Origin: Oscheius tipulae
Taxonomy: Eukaryota > Nematoda > Chromadorea > Rhabditida > Rhabditidae
Assembly (NCBI GenBank): GCA_037178975.1
Contig: JASJZH010000006.1
Location: 5,580,001 to 5,644,000 of the forward strand
Length of the DNA: 64,000 nt
Direction of reading: 5' to 3'
The notes beneath the pieces are model-generated. The model was given only the letters and a program-made list of their open reading frames with translations, ran no database searches and was not told the DNA's origin. The translations under genes and the position numbers were made by a program. Positions 46,588-58,564 of this stretch are shown here, in pieces; the first letter of the stretch is position 1, and each line of letters begins with the position of its first letter.

Positions 46588-47125
46588 TCAATGCTTCCTG
46601 GCAAGGAGAGCTAGGGCATAGTCGGCAATAACGAACAACATAAAAGTTGCTAACTTGTCAAGCGCAAAGCTCGTCTGGGCCATGAATAGAACAAAGTGAG
46701 CCAGAATAAGTTTGTGGTTCTGACGAGAAGATACTCCAGGAACATTTCATAAAAACAGACGTCTACTTGGTCATTTTGGAGACATCAAATGGCATCAGAC
46801 CTTCTCAGCTATGAATGAGTTGGCAGAAACTCGTTTTGCTCTTCATCCTTTTCGTCTGGGTGTACTCTTTTAGGTCAAGTCTAGCCACATTAGTCACATT
46901 TGTCAGTATAAGGTTACATGTGATTTTTTGTACCCGAATTCCGCGAAACAAAAAGTTGAAAAACAGATTAATGAGGAGGAGAAAATTCCAGAATGGGTTC
47001 AATCGCATCATGACCATTATAAAAATGAAAAGCAAATAGACTCGTAGGCTTTGAGGAAATTGCACACTCTGTTGGCCGGAGACTAACGTCGGTATCGTTT
47101 TCAGGTCAGCAGACTCCTTTTTCAC
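46588..47125 (-). other. Possible membrane-protein gene fragment
   Basis: Two hydrophobic stretches on the minus strand: YLLFIFIMVMMRLNPFWNFL near 47020-46970, and HKLILAHFVLFMAQTSFALD ... MLFVIADYALALLARKH ending in a stop at 46588. A GT/AG intron (about 46757-46710) lies between them, but the phases do not join cleanly. Either a gene I have not resolved or a pseudogene. Confidence 0.25.
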
Positions 47126-47178
47126 TATCTTTTAATTTGACTGTAGTTCAATGGGTTCGTTACCACATTTGATGTGTA

Positions 47179-49725
47179 TCACAAGAGTATCAATGACAGT
47201 ATAAGTAGTACAAGTGGACTTGACGTTGACCAGTATGAGCTGTTCCTGTTCCTCCAACTGCTGTAGGTAGAGTATTGAAGGCGTTTTGCAATATAAGAAC
47301 CGCCAAATTCTCTGCTACCAAAAGGTAGGACGAAGCAGTTTTCCTGATTGCAAAAATCTGTAGCACAGAAACACCAGTGTTCTGTCAAATCCAACTAAAC
47401 GTGACTTAATTGGTGACATGAACAAAAGGTTACCTTGTCAAAGTCCTGAGGAAGGTATTCTCCTACGTCAGAGGGCCTGGAGTGAGTACCAAGGCCTAAA
47501 TGAATGTGCTGGTCGTCTGTTAAAAATTGGGAAGAACATCCACGACCAACGCCTGAAAAAAAAACTAATTAACATTAGCTGCCTAAGACTTTACTTTTTT
47601 TATTATTTCTGTCTCACTCTAAGCTTTGGGACCAGCCGTCTGCGACGTCTGGGAACGTCTCTAGATAAAGTTATTAGTATCGAAGTGTCAAAACCGAAGG
47701 CAATCGAAAGAATTTTTCAGAAACTTGACTGACGCTTTTACGTGGTAGACAGACTCGTCTTCCATTTGATCGGCTGATTTATTCACAGCTATTCTTCTGA
47801 ACCCCTTTCGCCCACCTCTACAAAAAGTTCTCGCTCACTGATCCAATTGGATCAACCTATTTTAAAATGTCCTCGCGTCTCTGTCTGTCTGTCTGAAGCC
47901 AATATTGCCAATTAGTGTGCACTATTTTGTGCGCTCACTAATTGTTGGCAAGTCAAGCCAAATCGAGTCAGTTTGGGCAAGCGCGTCTTTGGGACGACGT
48001 TGCTTCTGTCACGCTACCTCGATTGGAGGGAATGCGGACAGGTTGAAATGGGAGGAAAGGGTCACGACAGTTGGACAGAAGAAAGTAGAAATCGAGCAGT
48101 TTTGGAAGGATTATTACTAGCATTGAGCCCCAAAGGGCGATAGCATTACTTGGACAGGGAGCTGGGTCGAGGGATAGAAAGTGGGGTCAAAGAGTGGGAA
48201 GTGGGTTTCACTGATTAGAGATGGTCATTAGCAATCGTTTTTGCTGGGGAAAGGACAAGGTAGATATGCCTCAAGGGGCGCAACAAGTTAGGCTATCGCC
48301 TTGAAGGGGCGGCGTTGTGGAGTTATAAAAGAGACAAAAAGTATGATAAAATGGACAAAAAACGGGGGACGATTTTGGGAGGTAATTTGGCATACTGTAA
48401 CGCCACTTTGCGTACCCAAAACTCTGGCTTCGCACCTTGTGCATCTTTTTTCTCGGGATTTTTCCTGGTTTTGCCTATTTTCTCGTCACCATTTGACAAA
48501 ATACACTTGTTCTTTCATTTTCAAACGTCAACAACCGCAAAAATTCAGGATAAGACGGTGAAAATCGATGAACTTTGGAATTTTGGACGTTGCGTACGCA
48601 TTTTCGTGTAAACGCAAAAGGCTTCGGACGGACAGGGACGACAGCTCCTTATATTTTAAAGATATTTTAAAGATCAGCCGTCTGCGACGTCTGACGACGT
48701 CGCCCTGGATAAAGTTAGGAGTGTCGAAGAATCAAAGCTGAGTGTATTTGGAAGAAATTGTCAGAAACTTGACTGACGCTTTTACGACTCTTTCAGCTGA
48801 TTGAATGTTTTACTCTCAGCTATCCCTCCGACAAGGTCCCCTTTTCCCACCTCTACTAAGAGTTCTCGCTCATTGATCCAATTGGATCAATTCGATGAAA
48901 ATTTTTAGCGCTATCCCCCTTCTCTCCTACAATGTGTCTCCGATCCTGTTGGCTTCCGTTATCCCTCTCACTTCCATCTACCGCAACCCGCCACCGCCCT
49001 GCACGATCTTACGTTTTTTTATTGTTCCTTCCTAAATTCCTCTCTTCCGGTTCCCTCTCCAGATTTATACACGTTTCGATAATTTTTATTGTCTATTTCG
49101 ATAAGTACTTTTCTAAAATGCTTTTCTCTCGAGTTTCGAACAAAACTCATTGTTTCCTCGGGTCTTCCGTGAAGAATCAATTGATAAACGTTTCCTTTTG
49201 TTCCTTTCACCTCTTTACGTAATATATACTACAATTAATCACCCAGTAGGTAGAACGGCCTAAGTGTTACATACATCAGTTTATCGTTACAATTGGAACG
49301 AGCTTTTTGTAATGTACTGAGATAAAAGCCTCAACTCCTAACACTGCTTCTCATATAAATTAAACTTTTCAAGTGGACTCACCTAACGTTTTTGTATAAC
49401 CCGTATTCTTGTTTGTTCCATTGAGATAGAAAACGAAACAAGTTGAATGACATGAAACATGGCTGTCTGGCTTGTAGTCTCTGTTTAAACTTTTTAGCAG
49501 GAGTCTAATTGGTCTCACCTGTGTGCACATTCAGGATCACTCGTGGATAATCCATAGTTTCTCTTCAAAAAGAAGTGTCTCCATTGCTAGAAGATGACCT
49601 TTCATTAAAAAAAGCAAAACACATACCCAAACTATGAAGTCGTTAGCACACGAATAGCATTTGACAGCAACAGCCAGATCCAGTAGCAAGGAAAGGATGA
49701 GAATGTCGATTAAGATGAACCGCAT
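47179..49725 (-). CDS. Ly-6/three-finger-like secreted protein with GPI-type tail
   Basis: Five exons: 49627-49725, 49519-49586, 49383-49480, 47434-47552, 47179-47394; phases close into 199 residues. Signal peptide MRFILIDILILSLLLDLAVA, then KCYSCAND directly at the mature start, the usual opening of Ly-6 folds; CHSTCFVFY in the middle; GRGCSSQF; and HWCFCATDFCNQ, the closing C-x-C...C-N block. The C-terminus SPLVLLILSLILL is a hydrophobic tail preceded by a Ser/Asn/Tyr-rich spacer, as in GPI-anchored proteins. Related nematode proteins modulate ion channels or neuronal receptors at the surface, but this one has no assigned role. The 1.83-kb intron between exons 3 and 4 contains a diverged direct repeat. 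Confidence 0.85.
47633..47856 (+). repeat. Diverged direct repeat, copy 1
   Basis: Shares with 48675-48890 an exact 19-base block (47633-47651), an exact 26-base block (47717-47742) and an exact 16-base end block (47840-47855) containing the palindrome GATCCAATTGGATC. Lies in the large intron of the Ly-6-like gene. Confidence 0.9.
48675..48890 (+). repeat. Diverged direct repeat, copy 2
   Basis: Same orientation as copy 1, about 1.04 kb away; matching blocks at 48675-48693, 48761-48786 and 48875-48890. No coding content seen. Confidence 0.9.
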
Positions 49726-51931
49726 AGCCTCATGACCTGGAAAAACAGGAGATATCAGTGAGTCTTCAAAATTTGTCAGAATAATTCTCAATGGAGAGCA
49801 GGATAGCAGTGTTTCAGTGAGACGACCAAAAGTTGTAGAGACAAGATAGTGATCATATTGTGTTGATTGACCAAGATGCCTCATTCTGCCATTTCAATGG
49901 ACAAAACAATTTTGGGAGGGCGGCGAATAACAAATAGCGCATCTACACACCGGATGAGAAGAGATGGCAGCCAGCTAATGAAAGATCGGAAGCTGATTGT
50001 GTTGACATTCGAAAAGGGTGTTAATAGGCGTAAATGAGACTCAGAAATGAGGCAAGACGGCAATGCACACAGCCGTGACGGGATCCAAAGAAAAGTTTTT
50101 ATATCTAAAATTAGAATGAAAGTAACGAACGCCAGGTGGAGACAATGGTCTCGGGACACTGCGCAGCGAGCCATGAACTGCTCGTATGGGTCATTCCAGA
50201 AGAGTGCTTGCATTTCCCTACCCTGTCGGGAGCACAAGCTCACCTTTGCAGCTAATCTTCTCGAAGGAGTTATGACCAGAAGAAATAACTGGAGGCATAA
50301 ACTCTCAGGACATGTAGTTAGGAGAGCATAACCGTGATAAATTGCCGGACTGAGGGAGTCAAAGTGATAAAATCGCCGTTCCGATTGGGCCATGGCTCGC
50401 ACACAAATCGCCTTTGAGTAGTAACCCTATTACCACCGAGTCGACGCCGCGCAATGCAACTTCTAATATAAATCAGATTGAGACTCCTAAGGACAGACAT
50501 ACACACCGGGGGCACTTTATATTTATGAGCTAGAGTAAACGCATTTCTTAATATGTGGGAAGAGCAAGGATGACGAAGAACTTTTCCAATTGAGAGAGAG
50601 CTTTTTCCGGATTTGAAGCACTCAGATGAAGAGACTTGACCGTGAAAGCCGATCTCTTGGCAAATAGCTTTTTTGAGAGTGCTGTTATTAATTCTATTGT
50701 GGGAGTTTGGATTGTGGCTGACTAGAGAACCAAAACAATCAAAGGGGTGTTCTTGACGTCGTTTAGGTAGACCGGAAACGCAATAACGCTCTCCAAAAAG
50801 GGCATTCAGCGACGGCCGTGTGGCACAAATCCTCACAACGGCCACGGGTGCCCCAACAACAAAAACGGATTTAATGAACAGGTTGTCTCGCAGAGGCAAT
50901 GGAATCCAGCAAGTTTGCTCGGGACTGAATGAGCTATGCAAGCCACGCGAACGGACCGAGTCCATTGAAAAAAGAGCAGGCGAGACAAGATGAATACCCC
51001 TGTAACAGGAGCTTCTCTAAGCTATTGATGCTTACAATTCAGCTGTGAGTTCTTGCAAATTGTTCGCCCAGGGGGATTCTAATGAAAGCCGAGCTGAGAT
51101 GTACTTGACACGCACAGCGCAATCGCCACGCAGAGGCCCATTACGCAAAACCTAGCGTGCTATTAGTCTTTCGTTGTCATCGAAACCGAGGCGGCCGTTT
51201 TTTGTAAAGATAGTCGAGTGGTTGTTTCATATAATGGAGATGAGAGACGTCGATGGAAACATAGTAGGAGGAAATTGAAGACAAAAATTGGGCGGTCTAC
51301 TCTCCAGTTTTCTACGAGAATTGACAGATGAAACGAGAAATGGCCGAATGGGAGTGAAGCTTGTTGAGCTACATGAATTTGTTATAAGAGCCGTGACAAT
51401 CCGAGAACTAGTACTGAATGAGAAATTTGTGTGAAAAATGAATTTCGGAAGCAATATAACCATTAGTTTGGTTATGGCGTCTTAGCCACGCAATAATATA
51501 AAAACAGGTAGAAACAATGATGTACTTTTTGCCCTATTGTGCTCGGAAGTCTAGTGCATCGTTGTGTAAAGGCCGACGGCCTGTCAATAAATCCGATCAG
51601 GCCTTCCGAAAACATGTGTTCTCGACAGAACGAGCCTCGACAGGTGTCCAAAGCCCTAGGCGACATAATCGTGGCAGCCGATTATGTTTCAGGTAAACAG
51701 GCACGATGTCGAGGTCAGGGAAGAGCAGAAAATACGCGAGTCCGGAGAGGCCACGCACTATGACAAATTGCAGACGGGCGCATCACCATCGCTCATTTCA
51801 TTTATTCATAGGAATCACCGAAGATCAAAACAGCCGCCGTTTTTGTTTTGAACTTCAAAAAAAAAACGGTGTTCAAACAAACATTTTATTACGAGCGAGT
51901 TACATGAATTATTGCACAGCCGCATGAAATC
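49726..51931. other. Intergenic stretch with two long intronless open frames
   Basis: On the minus strand, open frames of 173 codons (49881-50402) and 215 codons (50318-50965, the longest uninterrupted frame in the window) overlap in different frames. Neither has a signal peptide, a known domain or splice sites. They may be chance or a decayed intronless gene; I do not call them. Confidence 0.35.
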
Positions 51932-54900
51932 TTAAACAGAGCTTTCCTCCTCTTTCAGATTTCTGTTTTTCCAATAGATACTCACTTTGTGAGAATAGTA
52001 TAAGACCAGCGGCAAGAAGAGAAGGGCATGAACAGTGCCTAGGGACTAGCTGACAAGTCAACGACTTCTTCATACCTGATGAGATCACGAGGATAATTGT
52101 TTTGAAGCATGTCTGCACCACGTAGCTGTCGACAAAAGACAAACTGGAGACACCAAAATAAACAGAGAAGCAGGCCTAAATGGTACTTGCTAGCGTTTGT
52201 GTCTACGTTATCATAGTCAATTCAATTTTCGCAATATAGAAGTGTTATACCTGTGACACTGGCCAACCAACGCTTCCTAAAGTTTTGCACAGCCGAGCTT
52301 CGGCAGATCTGTAAATGTTATTTAGTGTCTAATTCAGTATGTTCGTACTTTTTGGACTCTTCCGACTCTTCGGTCATATATGCATATGAAACATGAGCAG
52401 CGAAATCTGAATCGCTCTTGTATTTGACAACAGCTCTGCTCTACCAACAGAAAACCCGACACTCATTGCTATAGTAATCATGGAGGTGGCGTCAAGATTG
52501 ACTCCCCAATAAGTCATAAGGCCTATTACACCCAAGGCTATCGAAGCTGAAAATACTGATTGTCGGCTATTACCGCCTCGTAACAACCTATATTTGCCGC
52601 AATACATATAGAGCAGAGCGGTTGAGGAATGAACAGTAGAGCGATAGGGATCATAACCGCTGAAACGGATCAACGCAAAAAAAAAACTCCTACCAACTGA
52701 GATGAGAAGGTCTTGCATTGTCTGAGGCCACATTATGTCATACTGGTCGGCAATGTTCCACAATGGAGTGTAGGTGGTTACATTGTAGCTACTGTATTCT
52801 CTTGATAACTTTCTGAATTCCTGCGATATATTAGGTTTGAGAAAAGTTCACCTCAGTTCCTCGGAGCACCTAAAGATATCAATATCTTTGGAGACATTTC
52901 GAAGTCTAGTAGCGAATCGGAAATTAGAAAGTCTACTGTTATCCGCAGTCCAATGCACATCATATGCCCACTTGTCGTTGGCTAGTAGGAAACCGCGTAG
53001 GTTTTCGAAGAATGACTGAATACCACCTTGTGTTCATTATTAATAAATGCAGACCTCTTCATCAGTTGTCATTTCGTCGAAGCTGAAACCAAAGCCAAGT
53101 TCGTCCAAGTACTTTTCAAAGGCCGTGTACCAAAAAGATGTGCTATTTTTGCCTTGAGAACAGAAAGTTGTCTAAGCTTTTTGTATCGACTTCGAATAAT
53201 TCAAACCTCTATTGCATTCAGCACTTTCAAAAACTGACGCCGCTCCGTTAAATTGGCCATATTTGGAGGAGACATTATTGCAACATCCATGTTTAAAAGG
53301 TCCTCCGGAAACAGAGATTGTCTTGTTTCCAGAAATCGTCTTGACAGAGAATTTTTCTGCACGATGTGAATTAACTGAAAGATATCTACCGTAGCAATTC
53401 TCAAAAGTTACATCAAATCCAACGATTAGTTGGGTAATTCCATAATACGTAGCCGTGACATATGCAATGTAAGCGAAAAATGCGAAAATGGATAAATCCG
53501 TTCTTATAATGAATGGTCCATAGATGTCTTCAAAAAACCGTTGATACCACATTCTACTATCCTGAAAAGATGATTGCCTAACAAAACTTGAAGTTTTACC
53601 AGCTGATCACTTTTCTCATTGTTGTTGCTTTCTTCCTTTTCAGCCAGTCCTTGCGAGCCCGTATTCAGAAATACCTTGTAGAGAGGCTCTTTCTCTGCAA
53701 AGAATGAGTCCAGAGAACAGCTACCAATCATACCTATTTTGTTAAACGCAATGACTTTTTGTCCAGTTACGGCATTTTTGGCTTCTTCTTCCCATCGTGC
53801 TTGCAACGATAGGAAGGCAGTGAAAATAGTCACGCAGTAGATGAAAATGAAGCAAATGGCTGCACAAGAGTAATAACAGAAGTACATTACCTGTGATGAA
53901 AGTTTTTAAATGTTTTTCCGTGTCTTACCGCTGGCAACGGCGCAATCGCTCCAATCATGAAAGCCAGAGAATCCGTAAGAGATGTTATTGAGATTGACAC
54001 TGCTGCGTGCCTCATGGTAATCCTCACTCTTTGTTCAAAGGGTAGTTTTCTGTCGGTATCATGCCAAGCTGCCAGCATCAAGAAGGTATCGTCAATTCCG
54101 ATCGCTAAAACAATCACTTTTTTAGTTATTCATTCAATCCTCACTCAGGCTCAGAAAGGGCATGACCGTGCACATGTCGACGAACTGAACACCAAAAAGT
54201 AAAAGCAGTCCGGTTGAGGAGATAATTGCCATTAGCGCGGAGACGACCCCAACAACCCCCATCCACGGCTTCGATAGCACCTGAAGAACACCTCAATTTA
54301 AGTGGATCCTGACCTCTTACCCAGTCTACTAATGGAATCTTTGAATCGGGGTTCAAATTCAGAGCTAGTTGCAAAGATGGTGGCGCCTCGACCCACTTGA
54401 TAATAAAAGTGCACAAAATGGAAAAGACGATTAAGACGGAAAATGTGAACGAAAACCTGGAAAGCAACTAAAATTAAGTTTTGGTGAGACCCACATGGGA
54501 GTGATCCTTTTGTTTTCTTTTCCCAGCTCCAGATCAAACGTATCGGAATGAAAATAGAAGACGTCTAGAAGATTCCCTGGGAGCTGTTTCAATTCAATCG
54601 CTTTGGCTACAGAATTCTCGTACAGTCTGAAAACGTTTTGATCTACCTAAATATGAAAACTAACGATCCAAGATGATTCCATCTGCTATTTGAATTTTTC
54701 AACTGATACAGGAGCAACCAAGTAGATGCTGACTCAATATAGCTGTTTGAATTCAACCTCACATTGCCCAGAGATTTTGACAGATCCACAGGCTCTGTCA
54801 CAAACTGGGAACGGAAATATGGGTAGGTGATGTTGAATGAAGACTGGAAATATGGTGGTATACTGTTGAAATCGTTTTTACCTGATGCTTGTTGGCGAAC

Positions 54901-55577
54901 ACTTTGGCTATTAGCTTGACATGGGTGTTGCTAAAGCATTCATTCTGAAAAATTTCGTTTCAGAATACAACCTTGTTCACCTGAAAGGTAAGACAAACAT
55001 CCGAGTAAGAAAATGTCAAGTTGTTGGGTGTGGAGAATCGAGTAGTGGCAACCCAGTCAAGAATCTACAAGTTTTGTTCATTTGGCAAACGAGAACCGAA
55101 CCTCAAGAACTTCGTTCGAATGTTCAGGTCTTAATATGCTTCCGTCATCTTTTGATTGAATTATGAGGTACAGACCTCTTCTTCGAGTAACGTCTTTTCC
55201 TAAGAAACGCATCTTCCCATCCTAAAAGTTCAAAAACCTGGGTAGAAATGCTCGTCATCATTTGACCAGTTTTCGATAAGTACAGCCTCTTCCGCTTTCC
55301 ATTTAGCATCAAGAGGAGAGTAAAGATATCTGAGATGGCTGTTTGTCTGAACTTTGATGTTTTACCTGACGCCACGAACAATTTGGAAATCGAGTAGTAT
55401 GCCACTTGACAATACAATCGTCAAAATAGTCGGCATGATGATAAATGGCCAAGGATATCTATAGAATATTATATTGCTTAAAAAGTTTTACCTGCAGACG
55501 ATAACTGAATATTTTTCCATGACATCTGCCCATATTCCTTCTAAAGGAGCCGCTTTCCACCATCGCCGCCAAAACAT
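51932..55577 (-). CDS. Patched-related (PTR) protein with sterol-sensing domain
   Basis: Twenty-four exons from 55492-55577 to 51932-52038; every phase closes into 922 residues, the usual PTR size. The first span is at about residues 33-50 (WPFIIMPTILTIVLSSGILL), followed by a large extracellular loop with FYPGKDVTRRRGLYLII and DVFYFHSD. The sterol-sensing domain runs over about 280-465: FTFSVLIVFSILCTFI, KPWMGVVGVVSALMAII, VLAIGIDDTFLMLAAW (the diagnostic GIDD), SITSLTDSLAFMIGAIAPLPA and CAAICFIFIYCVTIF. A second loop holds NSTSFWYTAFEKYLDELGF. The C-terminal five-span block has MTYWGVNLDATSMITIAMSV, GFSVDFAAHVSYAY and HALLFLPLVL. These RND-type transporters move sterols or lipids and act in molting and cuticle formation; a specific PTR number cannot be given. 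Confidence 0.93.
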
Positions 55578-56137
55578 TAACTGCTGTAAAGGATTGCAGG
55601 TTAAGTCGTTCCAGTGAGCGAAAGCAAAAAGGAGGTCGTTCAATTGAGAACAAAAAGGATGAGACTTCGTCTTGTCTCTGACGGTTCTAACCTCAAAGTG
55701 GAACTAATTACGTATTTCTTTCGCCAATTTTTTCCGTCTGGTCAAGTTGTCATTCGAAGACCGGTCATTTGCAGACATGGAGTTCGTGTGAAAATTGCGC
55801 TAGCCAAATTAGCCGATCCGGGGTTCGAAGGACATGACGTGCTATCCAATTCAAAGGAATCGGAAGATGAATAATTGGTCATTAAATAACTTGTTTATTC
55901 TGTAAGTGTTCTGAAAGTGATCCATTTTTTTTCCGAAACGACTACTTAACAAGAGTCAGTCTGTGTCTGCATTTTCTGTTTCGTCTCAACTGTTATTGTG
56001 GCCTCTTTCTAACCCGTCAAAACCGGGAAGGGCAAAAAGTGTTGTCTCATCGCATTGGCACAAATCCTCACCCGAGGGCATACCACAAAAGAGTCTAATC
56101 CTCTATGCGAACTATGAGGTTCCGGTTTCCTTCTTGG
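55578..56137. other. Divergent intergenic region
   Basis: Between the start of the PTR gene and the TATA box of the secreted-protein gene. TTTACAG ending about 6 bases before the PTR start suggests a trans-splice acceptor. A short open frame at 55614-55874 has no recognisable content. Confidence 0.4.
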
Positions 56138-56145
56138 TATAAAAG
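56138..56145 (+). promoter_or_regulatory. TATA box of the 56206 gene
   Basis: TATAAAAG 68 bases upstream of the chosen start. It would place transcription start near 56168, so the in-frame ATG at 56161 should be outside the mRNA; this decides the start at 56206. Confidence 0.6.
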
Positions 56146-56205
56146 CAGAGTCACTGAGCCATGGATATCAGCAGCAGCTTCTTCAGCTTCTCAAGACACT
56201 CGAAA

Positions 56206-56995
56206 ATGGTTTTCTTCCTTCTCGCTTTAGTAGGTACAGCCGCCGCCGGTTATGCCAACCCTCCCAATATTGCACCGGCCTATTCCGCCTACGGTTCTTC
56301 CTATCCGACGCCGTACAACAATTATCCAACACCGGGATACAACATCCCTTCTGCTTATACAAGTAGCTAGAGTTTAAGTTTAAACTTCATTCTAGTTACA
56401 GGTGCTCCTGTTATTGCTCCCTTCAGTATCAATCCGATGTTCAGCGGAGCCGGAGCCTACAACAGCGGGTATCAGACAGCACCTATGGGAGGCTACAATG
56501 TTCCTCCTCCACCGCCAATTCCTGGATACGGCGTTGCTCCCAACTATCCTACTCCTTTCAGTAAGCCAATTCCGGGGGTTTTATTCTTGTTTTTTCAGAA
56601 AACAGCTACCAAACTGGCTACAATAGCTACAATCAGGGTGGGTACAACAACGTACCTTACAACAATGGACCTCTGAATCCCAATGGTCCAATTTTTCCTA
56701 CTGGAGGACCTGTTTTGCCTACAGGAGGGCCGATTCTTCCTAACGGTGGGCCAATCTCTTCTTCTGATCTTGTGAGAACTCTCACTGGAAACGAATCCCG
56801 TCAGTCTGCTGTATCAATGTAAAAACCAACATTTCAGCTGCTCTGAACCCAGCCGGTGTCCTTCCCGCATTCAGCGGTGACCCATGGGCCAGCATTGGCA
56901 CTCCTATGCTTCGAGGAGCTCCTACAAAGCAGCTTAACAACTCCACCATTATCGATGAAATCGAGGAATCCAAGAAAAGAGCCAGGCGAGGTTAA
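56206..56995 (+). CDS. Secreted Pro/Tyr/Asn/Gly-rich protein
   Basis: Four exons: 56206-56362, 56402-56560, 56599-56799, 56838-56995; 224 residues. Signal peptide MVFFLLALVGTAAAGYA, then NPPNIAPAYSAYGSSYPTP and similar Tyr-Pro/Asn-Tyr repeats, a PPPPPIPGYG stretch, a Gly/Asn/Tyr segment, three FPTGGP/LPTGGP/LPNGGP repeats, and a more ordinary C-terminal part ending KKRARRG, which could be a basic cleavage or matrix-binding tail. No cysteines. Low-complexity proteins of this kind occur in nematode cuticle, pharynx or eggshell matrices; that is only a suggestion. It shares the IAPA-x-SAYG motif with the gene at 58565-59366. Confidence 0.85.
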
Positions 56996-57066
56996 TCGCA
57001 TTACATCTCCTTTTTTTCAACAGTGACTGTATATAAGTCTTCATCGAGGTAGGAATAAATGATTCA

Positions 57067-57724
57067 TTAAAATTGAAATTGATCAACATCGCGGACAACA
57101 GTGGAACGCGGGGTAAAGCGGGAGTCATATTGAAGCTGGACATACCAATAAAGACGGCGACTGCACATCAATTCATAGGTCTTGAAAACAAGTATAACAA
57201 CAACAAAGAAGAGTAGAGGCTGAAATTTGCCTCTTGAGCGTCATTGTGCGAGTTTTTACCTTTTCCAGTGACTTTCCTCCAAAAGCTGATTGAGTCAGCA
57301 GAACACAGATGTACGCTCCGGAAGCCAAAACATCCAGAACTGTTGTGAAAAGGAATGGCAGTAAAACACGGTACTTCGTGGTCTGGATAGCAATCTAAAA
57401 CCATGTTCAAATAACTAATTTCTCTTACCAGGGCAAGGATATCACTGAAAAGATGCCAGATAATGTAAGTTAGCAGAGGTCCGCTAGTAGTGCACAGTCT
57501 GTGTTCCATCAGTCTTCGTTCTGTACTGAATGGCTCCATGACCGAGACGTTGTACGAGTTGCAGACCATCAAAGGTTGCTCTAAGTCTAAACGAACTTTC
57601 AAAAAGTAAAGGGTTATGGCTTACTTGTGAAATATGAAAGCAGTATGGCAGTAATTTCTGCAGCACACATGACTGTGACTGCGATAGTGACATGACAGCA
57701 TATGCTTCGATACTCCAGATCCAT
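57067..57724 (-). CDS. Four-transmembrane protein, unknown family
   Basis: Four exons: 57625-57724, 57429-57595, 57260-57394, 57067-57219; phases close into 184 residues. A CTCTTTAG acceptor (57726-57731) sits next to the ATG, fitting trans-splicing. Four spans: CHVTIAVTVMCAAEITAILL, LLTYIIWHLFSDILAL, VLLPFLFTTVLDVLASGAYI and LLFFVVVILVFKTYELM, with one short loop of about 45 residues between spans 1 and 2 carrying NVS and two cysteines. The C-terminal tail contains YWYVQLQYDS and could hold a sorting signal. It has the size and layout of LAPTM or MARVEL-like four-span proteins, but I see no diagnostic motif. Convergent with the gene at 56206-56995, stops 71 bases apart. Confidence 0.7.
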
Positions 57725-57731
57725 CCTAAAG

Positions 57732-58564
57732 AGACATTAAGTTAAGAAAATGTACGATGCGTCGGAGTAACAAGGCAGTTCGAGTAAGAAAAAGAGAGTG
57801 CCTCACTGACGAAAAGCTATTCGTGAAGGATTATCGTTCAATTTCCTTCAAGGGTGAGTGTGAGAGGCAGCAAATCAGACGGCTCTTCTGGGGAGGGAGT
57901 CATTCACAAGTATTTTGATTCCCACTCTTTAGCTGACGTCAATTATACCTTATCGCGCCAGATTTTAGGGCAAAAAGGTAATTGCAACGTCTACTGCTTC
58001 CGTCAAGACAATATGGGGGTGCAATGCACACGAAGGGAAATCTGACTGCGGCGAGAACACTTGACAGGAAATGAGTCCCTTGCTCCAGTATCAATTGTGC
58101 ATTTAGATTGCATAAGCTTTTTTAAAGTAGAAGATCTCGGCTTGGGTTTTGGTCGATTTGGAGTACTCACCAAATGCCCAGTTGTATTTTTGGGAGAACA
58201 AAGGGAAGCCGCCGGAGTCGCACAGCCATCTCTTAGACAGAGACAAACGACTAACGCAATTATTGCTTCTAAGTCATAAGCAAGTGCAACTCTGTTGCCT
58301 TATTTTGGAGCCGTGATCTAATCTCCCCCCATTTCTCAAACTCACCATACTGCAACGCGAGGATTCCGTCTAGGTTGCGGCGTCGGCACAGACATTCTGG
58401 CCAACCCAGGGGACTTCATAACACATTCCAATAACGCAATTACATTGCATCCCTTCTTTGAAATACGTGTCCTTCTCTGTTTCCCAAGATAATTGCGTTC
58501 AGAACACTCTTTATATACGGCTGATTCATACATACAGAAATAGTGTTGGTTTCTTGAAAGAAAT
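57732..58564. other. Intergenic stretch
   Basis: No gene supported; a few open frames of 60-110 codons without content. Confidence 0.4.

Noticed and set aside
56161-56205. Upstream in-frame ATG of the Pro/Tyr-rich protein
   Set aside because: It lies only 16 bases from the TATA box, so it is probably outside the transcript; the downstream ATG gives a perfect signal peptide.
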